In this document: in pieces, positions 54,818 to 63,843 of the stretch
Layout of the letters: every line of letters starts with the position of its first letter
Numbering within the stretch: position 1 is the first letter of the stretch
From: Nocardiopsis flavescens
GTDB lineage: Bacteria > Actinomycetota > Actinomycetes > Streptosporangiales > Streptosporangiaceae
Length of the DNA: 64,000 nt
Direction of reading: 5' to 3'
NCBI RefSeq assembly: GCF_900141985.1
Contig: NZ_FQZK01000017.1
Location: forward strand, 59,520 to 123,519
Translations under genes and position numbers: made by a program
The notes under the pieces: generated by a model
What the model saw: the letters and a program-made list of their open reading frames with translations, nothing else
What the model was told of the DNA's origin: nothing
Database searches by the model: none

Positions 54818-56188
54818 GTGGCCCCCACCTCCTCCGCCACCGACACCGCCCGGGCCGGTGAGGACGCCGTCGCCCTCACCCGGGAGCTGATCCGCCGGGA
54901 CTCCACCAACCGGGGCGGGGGTGAGGGGGACGAGCGGGCCGCCGCCGAGTACGCGGCCGGGGCCCTCACCGACGCCGGGCTCTCCCCCGTGGTCCTGGAG
55001 TCGAAGCCGCGGCGGGCCAACGTGGTGGCCCGAGTGCCCGGCACCGACCCGGACGCGCCCGCCCTGCTCGTCCACGGGCACCTCGACGTGGTGCCCGCCG
55101 ACGCCGCCGACTGGACGGTGCCCCCGTTCTCCGGTGAGGTCGCCGACTGCCCCGTCACCGGCCTGCCCTCCCTGTGGGGGCGGGGCGCCGTGGACATGAA
55201 GAACACCGTCGGCATGGTCTCGGCCGTCGTCCGGGAGTGGGCGCGCACCGGGGTGCGGCCGCGCCGCGACATCGTGCTGGCCTTCGTCGCCGACGAGGAG
55301 GACAGCGCCGAGCACGGCGCCGAGTTCCTGGTCCGCGAGCACGCCGACCTGTTCGAGGGGTGCACCGAGGCGATCGGGGAGGGCGGCGGCGAGACCGTGT
55401 ACGCCCGCGGCGCCGACGGGCGGACCGTGCGGCTGTACCCGGTGGGCGCCGCCGAGCGGGGCAGCGCCTGGCTGGCACTGCGCGCCCGGGGCACCGCCGG
55501 GCACGGGTCGCGCCCGCCCCGGGACAACGCCGTGGCCTCCCTGGCCGAGGCGGTCGCACGGATCGCCGGACACCGCTGGCCGCTGCACCCCACCCCCGTG
55601 GCGCGGGCCTCCCTGGACGGGATCGCCGCCGCCCTCGGGGTCGCGCGCTCCCCCGGGGACACCGACACCGACGAGGCCGTGGAAGCGCTGCTGGCCCGGC
55701 TGGGCACGGCCGCCCCGCTGGTCTCCGCGGCGCTGCGCAACAGCGCCGCGCCCACGATGCTCTCGGCCGGGTACAAGGTCAACGTCGTCCCGGGCGAGGC
55801 CACCGCCGGGGTGGACGGGCGGGTGCTGCCGGGGGCGGAGAAGGACTTCGAGTACACCATGGACGCGCTCACCGGGGAGCGGGTGGGGTGGGAGTACGCG
55901 CACTCCTCGCCGCCGGTGTCCGCGCCGGTGGACTCGCCGCTGTTCGCGGCGCTGCGCACCGCGCTGCTGGAGCAGGACCCGGGGGCGCACGTGGTACCGG
56001 TGTGCCTGGGGGGAGGCACCGACGCCAAGGTGTTCTCCCGGCTGGGGATCGACTGCTACGGCTTCTCCCCGACCTGGCAGCCGGAGGGGCTGGACTACAC
56101 GGGGCTGCTGCACGGGGTGGACGAACGGGTGCCGCTGGAAGGGCTGCGGTTCGGGGTTCGCGCGCTGGACGGGTTCCTGCGCGGCTGA
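54818..56188 (+). CDS. M20-family metallopeptidase
   Basis: 456 residues from a GTG at 54818 with GAAAGG upstream. Zinc site: LLVHGHLDVVPAD (His and Asp), WGRGAVDMKN (bridging Asp), VADEEDSAEHGAEF (catalytic Glu pair) and CLGGGTDAKVF near the end. The dimerisation lid (about 205-330) is of the usual size. It hydrolyses a peptide or N-acyl amino acid; substrate unknown. Same strand as the D-aminopeptidase and LD-carboxypeptidase genes. Confidence 0.92.
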   Translation: MAPTSSATDTARAGEDAVALTRELIRRDSTNRGGGEGDERAAAEYAAGALTDAGLSPVVLESKPRRANVVARVPGTDPDAPALLVHGHLDVVPADAADWTVPPFSGEVADCPVTGLPSLWGRGAVDMKNTVGMVSAVVREWARTGVRPRRDIVLAFVADEEDSAEHGAEFLVREHADLFEGCTEAIGEGGGETVYARGADGRTVRLYPVGAAERGSAWLALRARGTAGHGSRPPRDNAVASLAEAVARIAGHRWPLHPTPVARASLDGIAAALGVARSPGDTDTDEAVEALLARLGTAAPLVSAALRNSAAPTMLSAGYKVNVVPGEATAGVDGRVLPGAEKDFEYTMDALTGERVGWEYAHSSPPVSAPVDSPLFAALRTALLEQDPGAHVVPVCLGGGTDAKVFSRLGIDCYGFSPTWQPEGLDYTGLLHGVDERVPLEGLRFGVRALDGFLRG

Positions 56189-56260
56189 GCGGCCGAGCGT
56201 AGAGGGTGGGCGCGCGCCGGGGAGGCGGGCGCCGCGAGAACGATGTCCGGAGGGGGACGT

Positions 56261-57223
56261 GTGACGGAACCGATGACGGTGAGCGACCAAGGCGTGGCGG
56301 CGGGGGTCCGACCGCCGCGGCTGCGCACGGGCGACCGGGTGCGGCTGGTGGCGCCGTGCAGCCCGGTGCCGGAGCCGATGCTGGAGGCGGCGGCGGAGGA
56401 GCTGCGCCGCTGGGGGCTGGCCGTGGAGTTCGGGGCGCACGTGCGCGACCGACACCCGATGCTGCCCTACCTGGCGGGCCTGGACGCCGACCGGGCGGCC
56501 GACCTCCAGGAGGCGTGGTGCGACCCGGGTGTGGCCGCGGTGTTCTGCGTGCGGGGCGGGGACGGGGCGCACCGCACCGTGGACCTGCTCGACTTCGCGG
56601 CGCTGCGGGCCGCCGCACCCAAGGCGCTGATCGGGTTCAGCGACGTCACCGCGCTGCACGAGGCGTTCGCGGTGGAGCTGGGCGTGGTGACGGTGCACGG
56701 GCCGGTGATCGGCACCAAGTACTTCGTGGGCGACCCGGTGGCGCAGGAGGAGCTGCGGCTGACCCTGTTCGAGCCGGAGCGGCGCACGGTCCTGACCTCG
56801 CCGGGGGCGCACGCCCTGGTGCCCGGGCGCACCGAGGGGGTGGTGTTCGGCGGGAACCTGAGCCTGCTCAACGACGGGCTGGGGACCCCGCACAGCCGGG
56901 CGTCGGCCGCCGGGGGGATCCTGATGCTGGAGGACGTCGGCGAGGACGTCGCCCGGGTGGACCGGATGCTCACGCACCTGCTGCGGACCGGGTGGGCGGA
57001 CGGCCTGGCCGGGGTGGTGCTGGGCACGTGGACGGACTGCCCTCCGGACCCGGGGGTGATCGCGGACCTGATGCGCGAGCGCTTGGCCCCGCTGGGGGTG
57101 CCGGTGCTGTGGGGCCTGGAGACCGGCCACTGCGCGGCCCAGCTGTCGGTGCCGCTGGGCGTCCCGGCCCTGCTGGACGCCGAGAACGGCGCCCTCGTGC
57201 TGGCCGGGCCCGGCCTGGCCTGA
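56261..57223 (+). CDS. Muramoyltetrapeptide LD-carboxypeptidase (S66 family)
   Basis: 320 residues from a GTG at 56261 with GGAGGGGGACGT upstream; an ATG at 56243 would lack this site. It opens RLRTGDRVRLVAPCSPVPEPML. The catalytic Ser is in IGFSDVTALH, Glu in MLEDVGED and His in LETGHCAAQL, matching the Ser-Glu-His triad of LdcA. It removes the terminal D-alanine from recycled muropeptides in the cytoplasm, fitting the neighbouring D-aminopeptidase and M20 genes. The related MccF-type immunity function is an alternative. Confidence 0.9.
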   Translation: MTEPMTVSDQGVAAGVRPPRLRTGDRVRLVAPCSPVPEPMLEAAAEELRRWGLAVEFGAHVRDRHPMLPYLAGLDADRAADLQEAWCDPGVAAVFCVRGGDGAHRTVDLLDFAALRAAAPKALIGFSDVTALHEAFAVELGVVTVHGPVIGTKYFVGDPVAQEELRLTLFEPERRTVLTSPGAHALVPGRTEGVVFGGNLSLLNDGLGTPHSRASAAGGILMLEDVGEDVARVDRMLTHLLRTGWADGLAGVVLGTWTDCPPDPGVIADLMRERLAPLGVPVLWGLETGHCAAQLSVPLGVPALLDAENGALVLAGPGLA

Positions 57224-57742
57224 CGGGCGGCCCGGGGCCGTCGGCGGACGCCGGCGGCCCCGGGTGGAGGTCGCCGACCGCCTGGAGGCCCTCGCCCCCG
57301 GGTCGGCCGTCCGCCGGGCCGCCGCCACCGACCGTGGGCCGCGGGCGCTGTCCGGACGCCACCGGGACACCCCCCGCAACCGGAGGCCGACGTCCGCCGC
57401 GGACGGTGCACACCACCGGCCCACCGCCCGGGAGCCGCCCGGCCGCCGCACCCGCCGCACCCGCCGCACCCGCCGCACCCGCCGCACCCGCCGCACCCGC
57501 CACCGGGCTATCCCCACCGTCGCGTGTGCGGGCAGTGCAGGCACACCACCGGCCCACCGCCCGGAATCGGCCCGGCCACCGCACGCACCCGCCACCGGGA
57601 TCTCCCCCGTCGCCGTGAGTGCGGCAACGGGGGCGGCGCGGGCGGTGCGGACACACCGGTCCACCACCCGGGGAGCGGCCCGGACCCGCGGTGCGGACCA
57701 CGCCGCCCTGGGGTCTCAAGGCGGGAGTCTAGACTCGACGCC
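57224..57742. repeat. Intergenic region with 9-bp tandem and longer degenerate repeats
   Basis: 519 bp without a gene. Six perfect copies of GCCGCACCC lie at 57445-57498. Around them, imperfect copies of a segment with CACACCACCGGCCCACCGCCCGG occur near 57409, 57540 and 57650. The end of the region is the promoter of the XRE gene, with TAGACT at 57730-57735. Confidence 0.7.
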
Positions 57743-58012
57743 ATGGTGAGAGAGCCGCTGACCCAGACCCAGATCGAACGCGGGCGCCTGCTCGGCGGGC
57801 TGCTGCGGCACGCCCGCGGCGACCGCACCATGGTGGACGTGGCCCGCGAGGCCGGGATCTCCGTGGAGACCCTCCGCAAGATCGAGGGCGGGCGCATCCC
57901 CACCCCCGCCTTCTTCACCGTCGCCGCGATCGCCGCCGCCCTGGGCCTGTCCCTCGACGACCTGCTGCGCCGCGTCGACGCCGACACCACCGCGACCGCC
58001 GTGAGCGCGTGA
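57743..58012 (+). CDS. XRE-family transcriptional regulator (89 aa)
   Basis: 89 residues: one HTH (about 15-75) with LLGGLLRHARGDRTMVDVAREAGISVETLRKIEGGRIPTPAFFTVAAIAAAL (key blocks DVAREAGISVETLRKIEGG). The short C-terminus has no effector domain. There is no ribosome-binding site before the ATG; TAGACT ends seven bases upstream, the same layout as at the LAL genes. It precedes the sulfotransferase gene by 80 bp and may control it. Confidence 0.88.
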   Translation: MVREPLTQTQIERGRLLGGLLRHARGDRTMVDVAREAGISVETLRKIEGGRIPTPAFFTVAAIAAALGLSLDDLLRRVDADTTATAVSA

Positions 58013-58092
58013 GGGGCGGCCCCCGCCCCCCGGTTCCGCCGCACCTGCCGTGACCGGACCCGCGTCCGCCCCCCGCGCCCCGAGGAGACCCC

Positions 58093-59340
58093 GTGGACAG
58101 ACCCCCCGCGCACGTGCGCCCCGCGTGGTGGCTGAAGCCCGTGAACGCGCTGCTCTCCCCGTTCGGCGGGCGCTCCGGGGCCGCGGAGTCCTTCGACGCC
58201 GCGCTGCGGGCGGCCTCCACCCGCAGCGGGCTCCCCTGGCCCTCCGACGAGCCCTTCCTGTCCGAGCTGCGGTTCCTCCACGACTCCTGGGAGGCGGCGC
58301 CCGACCTCACCCCGGTCGGCCGGTTCTCCCTGCGGACCGAGATCGGGCGGCGGCTGGAGAGGCGCCTGCGCATGCTCCACCTGCTCGACGCCCGCCCGGA
58401 GGTCGCCGCCGGGGCCGTCGACCGCCCGGTGTTCATCACCGGCCTGCCCCGGACGGGCACCACGTTCGGGCACGGACTCCTCGCCCGGCACACCGCCGGC
58501 CGCGCCCCGCTGCTGTGGGAGCTGCTGAACCCGGTCCCCGACACGGGCCGGCCCGGGGAGCGCACGGTGAGCCGTCGCGAGCGCCTCGCCGCGGCCCGGA
58601 CCCAGGTCCGGGGCATGCACGCCGCCGGCCCGGGGCTGGGGACGATCCACCCCATGCACCCGATGGAGCCGGAGGAGTGCATCTTCCTGCTGCCGCACGG
58701 CCTGAACGCCCACATCCTCGCCCACGTCCCCGGCTACCGGGAGTGGCTGGAGCGGCGCGACGCCACCCCCGACTACGTCTACCTCAAACAGCAGCTCCAG
58801 GCGCTGCAGTGGGGCCGCCCCGCCCGGCGCTGGGTGCTCAAGTCGCCGTGGCACCTGTCCAACCTGGACGCCCTGCTGTCCGTCTTCCCCGACGCCGTGG
58901 TCGTCCTGACCGACCGCGACCCCGTCCGGGCGATCGCGTCGTGGGCGAGCATGACCGAGGCGGGGCGGCGCCTGCACTGCCACGGGGCGGACCCGCACCG
59001 GATCGGCCGCGAGTGGCTGGACATCTGGGCGGGTGCGGCCGAGCGCGCCCGCGGCGTGCGCGCCGGGCACTCCCCCGGCTCCTTCCTCGACCTGCCCTAC
59101 GGGGAGCTGACCTCCGATCCCCTCGGGGCGGCCGAACGCGTCTGGCGCGGCCTCGGGGAGGAGTTCGACCCGGACAGCCGGGACCGCACGCTCGCGTACA
59201 CGCGGCGGGACCGGCGCGCGCACCCCGGAGGCCACACGTACGACCCGGCCCGCTACGGCCTCACCGAGCGGGAGGTGCGGGCGGCGTTCGGCCCGGACCC
59301 GACCGGCGCCGCGGCGGCCCGCGCACGCGACAGGACCTGA
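58093..59340 (+). CDS. Sulfotransferase family protein
   Basis: 415 residues from a GTG at 58093. The 5'-phosphosulfate loop is VFITGLPRTGTT (near 112-124), and the 3'-phosphate-binding segment is VVVLTDRDPVRAIASWASM (near 275-290). The conserved WVLKSPWHLSNLDALLSVFPDA lies between them. This is the actinobacterial Stf3-like branch, which transfers sulfate from PAPS to lipids or small molecules. The 3' end is part of a local 52-bp duplication (59324-59375 and 59398-59449). Confidence 0.88.
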   Translation: MDRPPAHVRPAWWLKPVNALLSPFGGRSGAAESFDAALRAASTRSGLPWPSDEPFLSELRFLHDSWEAAPDLTPVGRFSLRTEIGRRLERRLRMLHLLDARPEVAAGAVDRPVFITGLPRTGTTFGHGLLARHTAGRAPLLWELLNPVPDTGRPGERTVSRRERLAAARTQVRGMHAAGPGLGTIHPMHPMEPEECIFLLPHGLNAHILAHVPGYREWLERRDATPDYVYLKQQLQALQWGRPARRWVLKSPWHLSNLDALLSVFPDAVVVLTDRDPVRAIASWASMTEAGRRLHCHGADPHRIGREWLDIWAGAAERARGVRAGHSPGSFLDLPYGELTSDPLGAAERVWRGLGEEFDPDSRDRTLAYTRRDRRAHPGGHTYDPARYGLTEREVRAAFGPDPTGAAAARARDRT

Positions 59341-59449
59341 CGGTCCAGAAGCGTCGGCGGTCCGGGGCCCGTCCGATGAGCGACAGGACGGCCCCTACAC
59401 GCGACAGGACCTGAGGACCCGAACGCGTCGGCGGCCCGGGGCCCGCCCG
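59324..59449. repeat. 52-bp direct duplication at the end of the sulfotransferase gene
   Basis: 59324-59375 and 59398-59449 share CACGCGACAGGACCTGA, GCGTCGGCGG and CGGGGCCCG in the same order, with about 85-90% identity. The first copy includes the stop codon. A shorter GCGACAGGAC lies between them. Confidence 0.75.
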
Positions 59450-59626
59450 GAGGGCGGCTGTGCGGTCCGGACCCCCGGCGGTGCCCGGGACCTCCCGGTC
59501 CGGCGCGGGGACCCTACGGTTAGGTTGGGGACCGCACGCCCCGGCGGGCGTGTTCCCGGCCCCTCCCGCCGCACGGGTGGTAGGCACGAGGGGGGCGCGT
59601 CGACGAGGACCACACAGGGGGAGATC

Positions 59627-61597
59627 ATGAGCGAACAGGCGTTGCGGATCGACGAGGCGGAACTCCGCGGGCTCCTGGACGGCCGCTGGGCCGGGGTGCG
59701 CGAACGCGCCCGGGACGTCGTCCGGGGAGAGCTGTTCGCCCCCGTGTACGGCCTCTCCGTGGAGGAGCACCGCGAGCGCACCCTCGCCCAGCTCCTCGCG
59801 CTGGCCGAGACCGACCTGCCCGCGTACGGCTTCCCCGCCTCGGTGGGCGGCCGGGACGACATCGGGGCCTCCGTGGTGGCCTTCGAGATGCTCGTCGCCG
59901 ACCTCTCCCTCATGGTGAAGATGGGCGTGCAGTGGGGCCTGTTCGGCGGGGCCATCCGCGCCCTGGGCACCGAGCGGCACCACGCCGAGTTCCTGCCCCG
60001 GGTCATGTCGGTGGAGCTGCCCGGCTGCTTCGCGATGACCGAGACCGGCCACGGCTCGGACGTGCAGAGCCTGCGCACCACCGCCACCTACAGCCCGGTC
60101 ACCGGGGACTTCCTCATCGAGACCCCCGACGAGGCCGCGCGCAAGGACTACATCGGCAACGCCGCCCGCGACGGCCGGATGGCGGTCGTGTTCGCCCGGC
60201 TGCGCGCCGACGGCGAGGACCACGGGGTACACGCCCTGCTCGTGCCCATCCGCGACGAGGAGGGCGCCCCCCTGCCCGGGGTGCGGATCGAGGACTGCGG
60301 CCCCAAGGCCGGGCTCAACGGCGTGGACAACGGCCGGCTGTGGTTCGACGGCGTGCGGGTGCCCCGCACCAACCTGCTCAACCGGTACGGCACGGTGGCG
60401 CCCGACGGCACCTACTCCAGCCCCATCGAGAACCCCAACCGGCGGTTCTTCACCATGCTCGGCACGCTCATCCGCGGCCGGATCAGCGTGGCCGGGGGCG
60501 CGGGCAGCGCCGCCAAGGCCGCGCTGGCCATCGCGCTGCGGTACGCCGACACCCGGCGCCAGTTCACCCGGCCCGGGTCCGACGGGGAGCCCGAGCGGGA
60601 GGTGCGCATCCTCGACTACCTGGCGCACCAGCGCAAGCTGCTGCCCGCGCTGGCCCGCACCTACGCCCTGCACTTCGCGCAGGAGGAGCTGGTGACGCGG
60701 CTGCACGAGCTGTCCCGGGCGCCGCGCCGCGACGAGCACGCCCAGCGGGAGCTGGAGTCGCGGGCGGCCGGGCTGAAGGCGGTCGCCACCTGGCACGCGA
60801 CGGAGACCATCCAGACCTGCCGGGAGGCGTGCGGGGGCGCCGGGTACCTGGCGGAGAACCGCATCCCGCAGCTCAAGGCCGACTCCGACATCTTCACGAC
60901 GTTCGAGGGCGACAACACGGTCCTGCTCCAACAGCTCACCAAGGGCCTGCTCACCAACTTCCAGGACTCGTTCGGCGACTTGGACACGATGGGGCTGACC
61001 CGGTTCATGGCGGGCAAGGTGTTCGAGACGGTGATCGAGCGGACGGCGGCGATCCCGCTGATCGAGCGGCTCATCGCGGCCTCCCCCGGCCGCGGGGAGG
61101 ACGCCGACCTGTACAACCGGGGCTGGCAGCTGGAGCTGTTCGAGGACCGCGAGAAGCACATCATCGAGGGGCTCGCGGGCCGGCTGCGCCGCTCCAGGAA
61201 GGACGGCGGCGACGCGTTCGAGGTGTTCAACCGCGCCCAGGACCACGTGCTGGCCGCCGGCCGGGCGCACATGGACCGGGTGGTGCTGGAGGCGTTCGTG
61301 GCCGGGATCGACCGGTGCGGCGACAAGTCCACGGCCAAACTGCTGAACCGGGTGTGCGACCTGTACGTGATGTCGGTGATCGAGGAGGACCGGGCCTGGT
61401 TCCTGGAGCACGAGCGGCTGTCGACCTCGCGGACCAAGGCGGTCACGCGCGCGGTGGACGACCTGTGCCGGGGGCTGCGCCCGTACGCGGTGCAGCTGGT
61501 CGACGCGTTCGGCCTGCGCGACGAGTGGCTGGGGGCCCCGATCGCACTGGGCTCGGAGCACGCGCGCCAGGGCGACGCCGCGCCGGCCCGCGGGTGA
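59627..61597 (+). CDS. Acyl-CoA oxidase/dehydrogenase-like flavoprotein
   Basis: 656 residues, longer than ordinary acyl-CoA dehydrogenases and close to acyl-CoA oxidases. FAD-domain blocks: FAMTETGHGSDV, IGNAARDGRMAVVFA, LNGVDNGRLWFDGVRVPR and YADTRRQFTRP. EACGGAGYLAENRIPQLKADSDIFTTFEGDN (blocks EACGGAGYL, FTTFEGDN) includes the family catalytic region. The C-terminal helical domain (about 460-640) is present. It probably oxidises an acyl-CoA. Start ATG at 59627 after a purine-rich GGGGGAG. A PadR gene follows. Confidence 0.9.
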   Translation: MSEQALRIDEAELRGLLDGRWAGVRERARDVVRGELFAPVYGLSVEEHRERTLAQLLALAETDLPAYGFPASVGGRDDIGASVVAFEMLVADLSLMVKMGVQWGLFGGAIRALGTERHHAEFLPRVMSVELPGCFAMTETGHGSDVQSLRTTATYSPVTGDFLIETPDEAARKDYIGNAARDGRMAVVFARLRADGEDHGVHALLVPIRDEEGAPLPGVRIEDCGPKAGLNGVDNGRLWFDGVRVPRTNLLNRYGTVAPDGTYSSPIENPNRRFFTMLGTLIRGRISVAGGAGSAAKAALAIALRYADTRRQFTRPGSDGEPEREVRILDYLAHQRKLLPALARTYALHFAQEELVTRLHELSRAPRRDEHAQRELESRAAGLKAVATWHATETIQTCREACGGAGYLAENRIPQLKADSDIFTTFEGDNTVLLQQLTKGLLTNFQDSFGDLDTMGLTRFMAGKVFETVIERTAAIPLIERLIAASPGRGEDADLYNRGWQLELFEDREKHIIEGLAGRLRRSRKDGGDAFEVFNRAQDHVLAAGRAHMDRVVLEAFVAGIDRCGDKSTAKLLNRVCDLYVMSVIEEDRAWFLEHERLSTSRTKAVTRAVDDLCRGLRPYAVQLVDAFGLRDEWLGAPIALGSEHARQGDAAPARG

Positions 61598-61639
61598 TCC
61601 CGGGGGGTGCGGCGCCGGGCACCGGGGCCGCACCCGCCC

Positions 61640-61660
61640 TATAGTAGTCAAAGTTGATTA
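61640..61660 (+). promoter_or_regulatory. Promoter and operator of the PadR gene
   Basis: A TATAGT hexamer (61640-61645) is overlapped by the imperfect palindrome TAGTCAAAGTTGATTA (61645-61660). This is the usual layout for an autoregulated PadR/TetR-type promoter. Confidence 0.6.
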
Positions 61661-61691
61661 GTTTTTCGGTGCGGAACGGGAAGGGTGTGGC

Positions 61692-62327
61692 ATGTCGGCC
61701 ATCCGGTTGCTGGTCCTGGGGGCGGTCCGCCTGCACGGGCGGGCGCACGGCTACCAGGTGCGCAACGACCTGGAGTTCTGGGGCGCGCACGAGTGGTCCA
61801 ACGCCAAGCCGGGGTCGATCTACCACGCGCTGAAGCAGTTGGCCAAGCAGGGCCTGCTGCTGGCGCACGAGACGGCGCCCTCCACCGCGGGCGGTCCGCC
61901 CCGCACGGAGTACGAGGTGACGCCGGAGGGGGACCGGGAGTACTTCTCGCTGCTGCGCAGGGCGCTGTCGTCGCACGACGAGCGCCGGGACGTGCTCTCG
62001 GCCGGACTGGGGTTCATGGTGGACCTGCCCCGCCACGAGGTGCTCGAACTGCTGGGCGTGCGCGAGGAGGGGCTGAAGGAGTGGCAGGACTCGGTCGGCT
62101 CCCACTACATCCCCGCCGAGCACGCCGACAGCATGGGGCACATCGGCGAGATCATGGACATGTGGCTGGCCGTGGGGCGCGCGGAGACGGCGTGGACGCG
62201 GCGGCTGATCGAGCGCATCGAGACGGGGGCGCACTCCTTCGCGGGCGAGGACGGGGACCCGTTCGAGGGCGTGTTCGCCGAGGACCACCCCGAGCTGATG
62301 CGGGCCTGGCGCATCGGCGAGTCCTGA
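61692..62327 (+). CDS. PadR-family transcriptional regulator
   Basis: 211 residues. The PadR winged HTH (1-90) has LLVLGAVRLHGRAHGYQVRNDLEFW, SNAKPGSIYHALKQLAKQGLL and RTEYEVTPEGDREYF. A C-terminal helical dimerisation region (about 95-205) belongs to the longer PadR-s2 type. The ATG at 61692 follows GGGAAGGGTG. The operator-like palindrome upstream points to autorepression. Targets could include the acyl-CoA oxidase-like gene or the ABC permease; not shown. Confidence 0.92.
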   Translation: MSAIRLLVLGAVRLHGRAHGYQVRNDLEFWGAHEWSNAKPGSIYHALKQLAKQGLLLAHETAPSTAGGPPRTEYEVTPEGDREYFSLLRRALSSHDERRDVLSAGLGFMVDLPRHEVLELLGVREEGLKEWQDSVGSHYIPAEHADSMGHIGEIMDMWLAVGRAETAWTRRLIERIETGAHSFAGEDGDPFEGVFAEDHPELMRAWRIGES

Positions 62328-62771
62328 ACCGGGATACGGAGCGGGGGTACAGGGCGGGGCCCGGGGGTGCCGCGTCGGGTCCGGTGCCGGGGCCCGGCAC
62401 GGAGGCCGGGCCCCGGGAACGCGGAGCCGACGGGGGTACCGAAGCATAGGGCCGGCGCGGGCCCGTGGGCACCGGACCCGGCACGGCCTCCGAAGGGCGT
62501 CGGCCCCGGCACAGGTCACCCGAGAACACAGGCGCCCGACACGGATACCCGGGATCTCCGAAAGCACGGGGTCGACACGGGCACCGGAAGGCACCGCCCC
62601 CGGAGCGGATCCCGGAAACACGGGGCCCGATAAGGAGGCCCGGCACGCCCGGGAGCACGAGACCAGAGCGGCCCCGAGAGCACAGGGCCCCACACGGACC
62701 CCCGGCACTCCCGGGCACACGGTGCCGACGCCCCCGGGGGCACCGCCCCGCCGCCGGTCCCCGCCGAGGGG
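62328..62771. repeat. Intergenic region of decayed short repeats
   Basis: 444 bp of very GC-rich sequence with no gene. Degenerate units built around CCGGGAACACGGGGCCCGACACGGA-like blocks recur about every 45-50 bp from 62500 to 62730 (for example GGATACCCGGGATC, GGATCCCGGAAACACGG and CACTCCCGGGCACACGG). Confidence 0.5.
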
Positions 62772-63611
62772 TCAGCGCGACAGGGAGCGGAACCGGGCCG
62801 CGGCCATCGGGCAGGCGACCAGGAGCAGCAGCACCGGCCACAGCACCGCCAGGAACAGGGCGTTCTCCGACGCCCAGGAGGTGCCCGCCGCACCGGGGTT
62901 GCCGAACAGGTCGCGGACCGCGGTGGCCGTCGCCGACATGGGGTTCCACTCGGCGACCGCGCCCAGCCAGCCCGGCATGGCCTCGGGTGAGGCGAACGCG
63001 CTGGAGGTGAAGGCGAGCGGCCACACCAGGATCTGCACCGCCATCACCAGCTCCGGCCGTCCCACGATCAGTCCGAGCCAGACCCCGCAGGCCAGCATCG
63101 CGGCACGCAGCAGGAGCAGCAGGCCCACGGCGGCCAGGGCCGCGCCCAGGGTGCCGTGCCAGCGCCAGCCCAGGGCGAATCCGGCGGCGAGCACGATGAG
63201 CAGCCCCGCGACGGACTCGATGAGGTCCGCGACGCCGCGGCCGACCAGGACGGCGGTGGAGGCCATCGGCAGCGACCGGAACCTGTCCAGCACCCCGCGC
63301 TCCAGGTCGCGGGTGACGGCGGTCATGGTGCCCTCCAGGCCGAACGCCATGGTGAGCACCAGCAGGCCCGGAACGAGGAACTCGGTGTAGTCCCCTCCCC
63401 CGGCGACGGTCATGCTGCCGCCGAGGAAGAGCGCGAACATCACCAGCATCATCACGGGGAAGAGCAGCCCGATCAGCGGGCCCAGCGGGTTGCGGGCCCA
63501 GCGGGCGAACTCGCGGCGGGTCATCGTCCAGGAGTCGAGCGCCCAGCGGGCCGCGTCACCGGGCGCCTCCTCGTGCGTGCGGGCGCCGTGCAGGTCGTTC
63601 GTCCGTGTCAT
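62772..63611 (-). CDS. ABC-2 type transporter permease (DrrB-like)
   Basis: 279 residues with six hydrophobic segments (near 46-68, 78-97, 126-148, 153-178, 186-205 and 248-266). ABC-2 signature region: TAVTRDLERGVLDRFRSLPMASTAVLVGRGVADLIES. The family pairs with an ATPase to export drugs or lipids. The ATPase gene normally overlaps upstream, but here 389 bp to the window edge hold no such gene, so the permease looks orphaned or the ATPase lies further away. Confidence 0.9.
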   Translation of the reverse strand: MTRTNDLHGARTHEEAPGDAARWALDSWTMTRREFARWARNPLGPLIGLLFPVMMLVMFALFLGGSMTVAGGGDYTEFLVPGLLVLTMAFGLEGTMTAVTRDLERGVLDRFRSLPMASTAVLVGRGVADLIESVAGLLIVLAAGFALGWRWHGTLGAALAAVGLLLLLRAAMLACGVWLGLIVGRPELVMAVQILVWPLAFTSSAFASPEAMPGWLGAVAEWNPMSATATAVRDLFGNPGAAGTSWASENALFLAVLWPVLLLLVACPMAAARFRSLSR

Positions 63612-63843
63612 GTCCCTCTCCGATCCTCGTCTGCCACCCGGGTACGGCCCGGGTATCCGTCACTGCCATCACTGCCGTCACCACCGCCCCGGGAGACGCC
63701 CTCCGCCCCGACACGGTGCCCGCGTTCCGCGTCGGGGTCCCGTGCGGGACGGACAGCGGCACGCGGCCCGTCCCGTACCCCGCCACGGGGTCTCCCGGCG
63801 ACCGCCCGCCGCGCCGCGGTGCCCGCGGCCCGCCACCGCGGCC
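63612..63843. other. Upstream region of the permease gene (no gene seen)
   Basis: GC-rich, low-complexity sequence with a CACTGCC/CACTGCCGTCACC run near 63660-63690. Short open frames on both strands lack ribosome-binding sites and family signatures. With the repeat array to the right, the whole 63612-64000 stretch is non-coding as far as I can tell. Confidence 0.5.

Noticed and set aside
63556..63786. Small minus-strand gene upstream of the permease
   Set aside because: It overlaps the permease start, has no ribosome-binding site and has no recognisable sequence.
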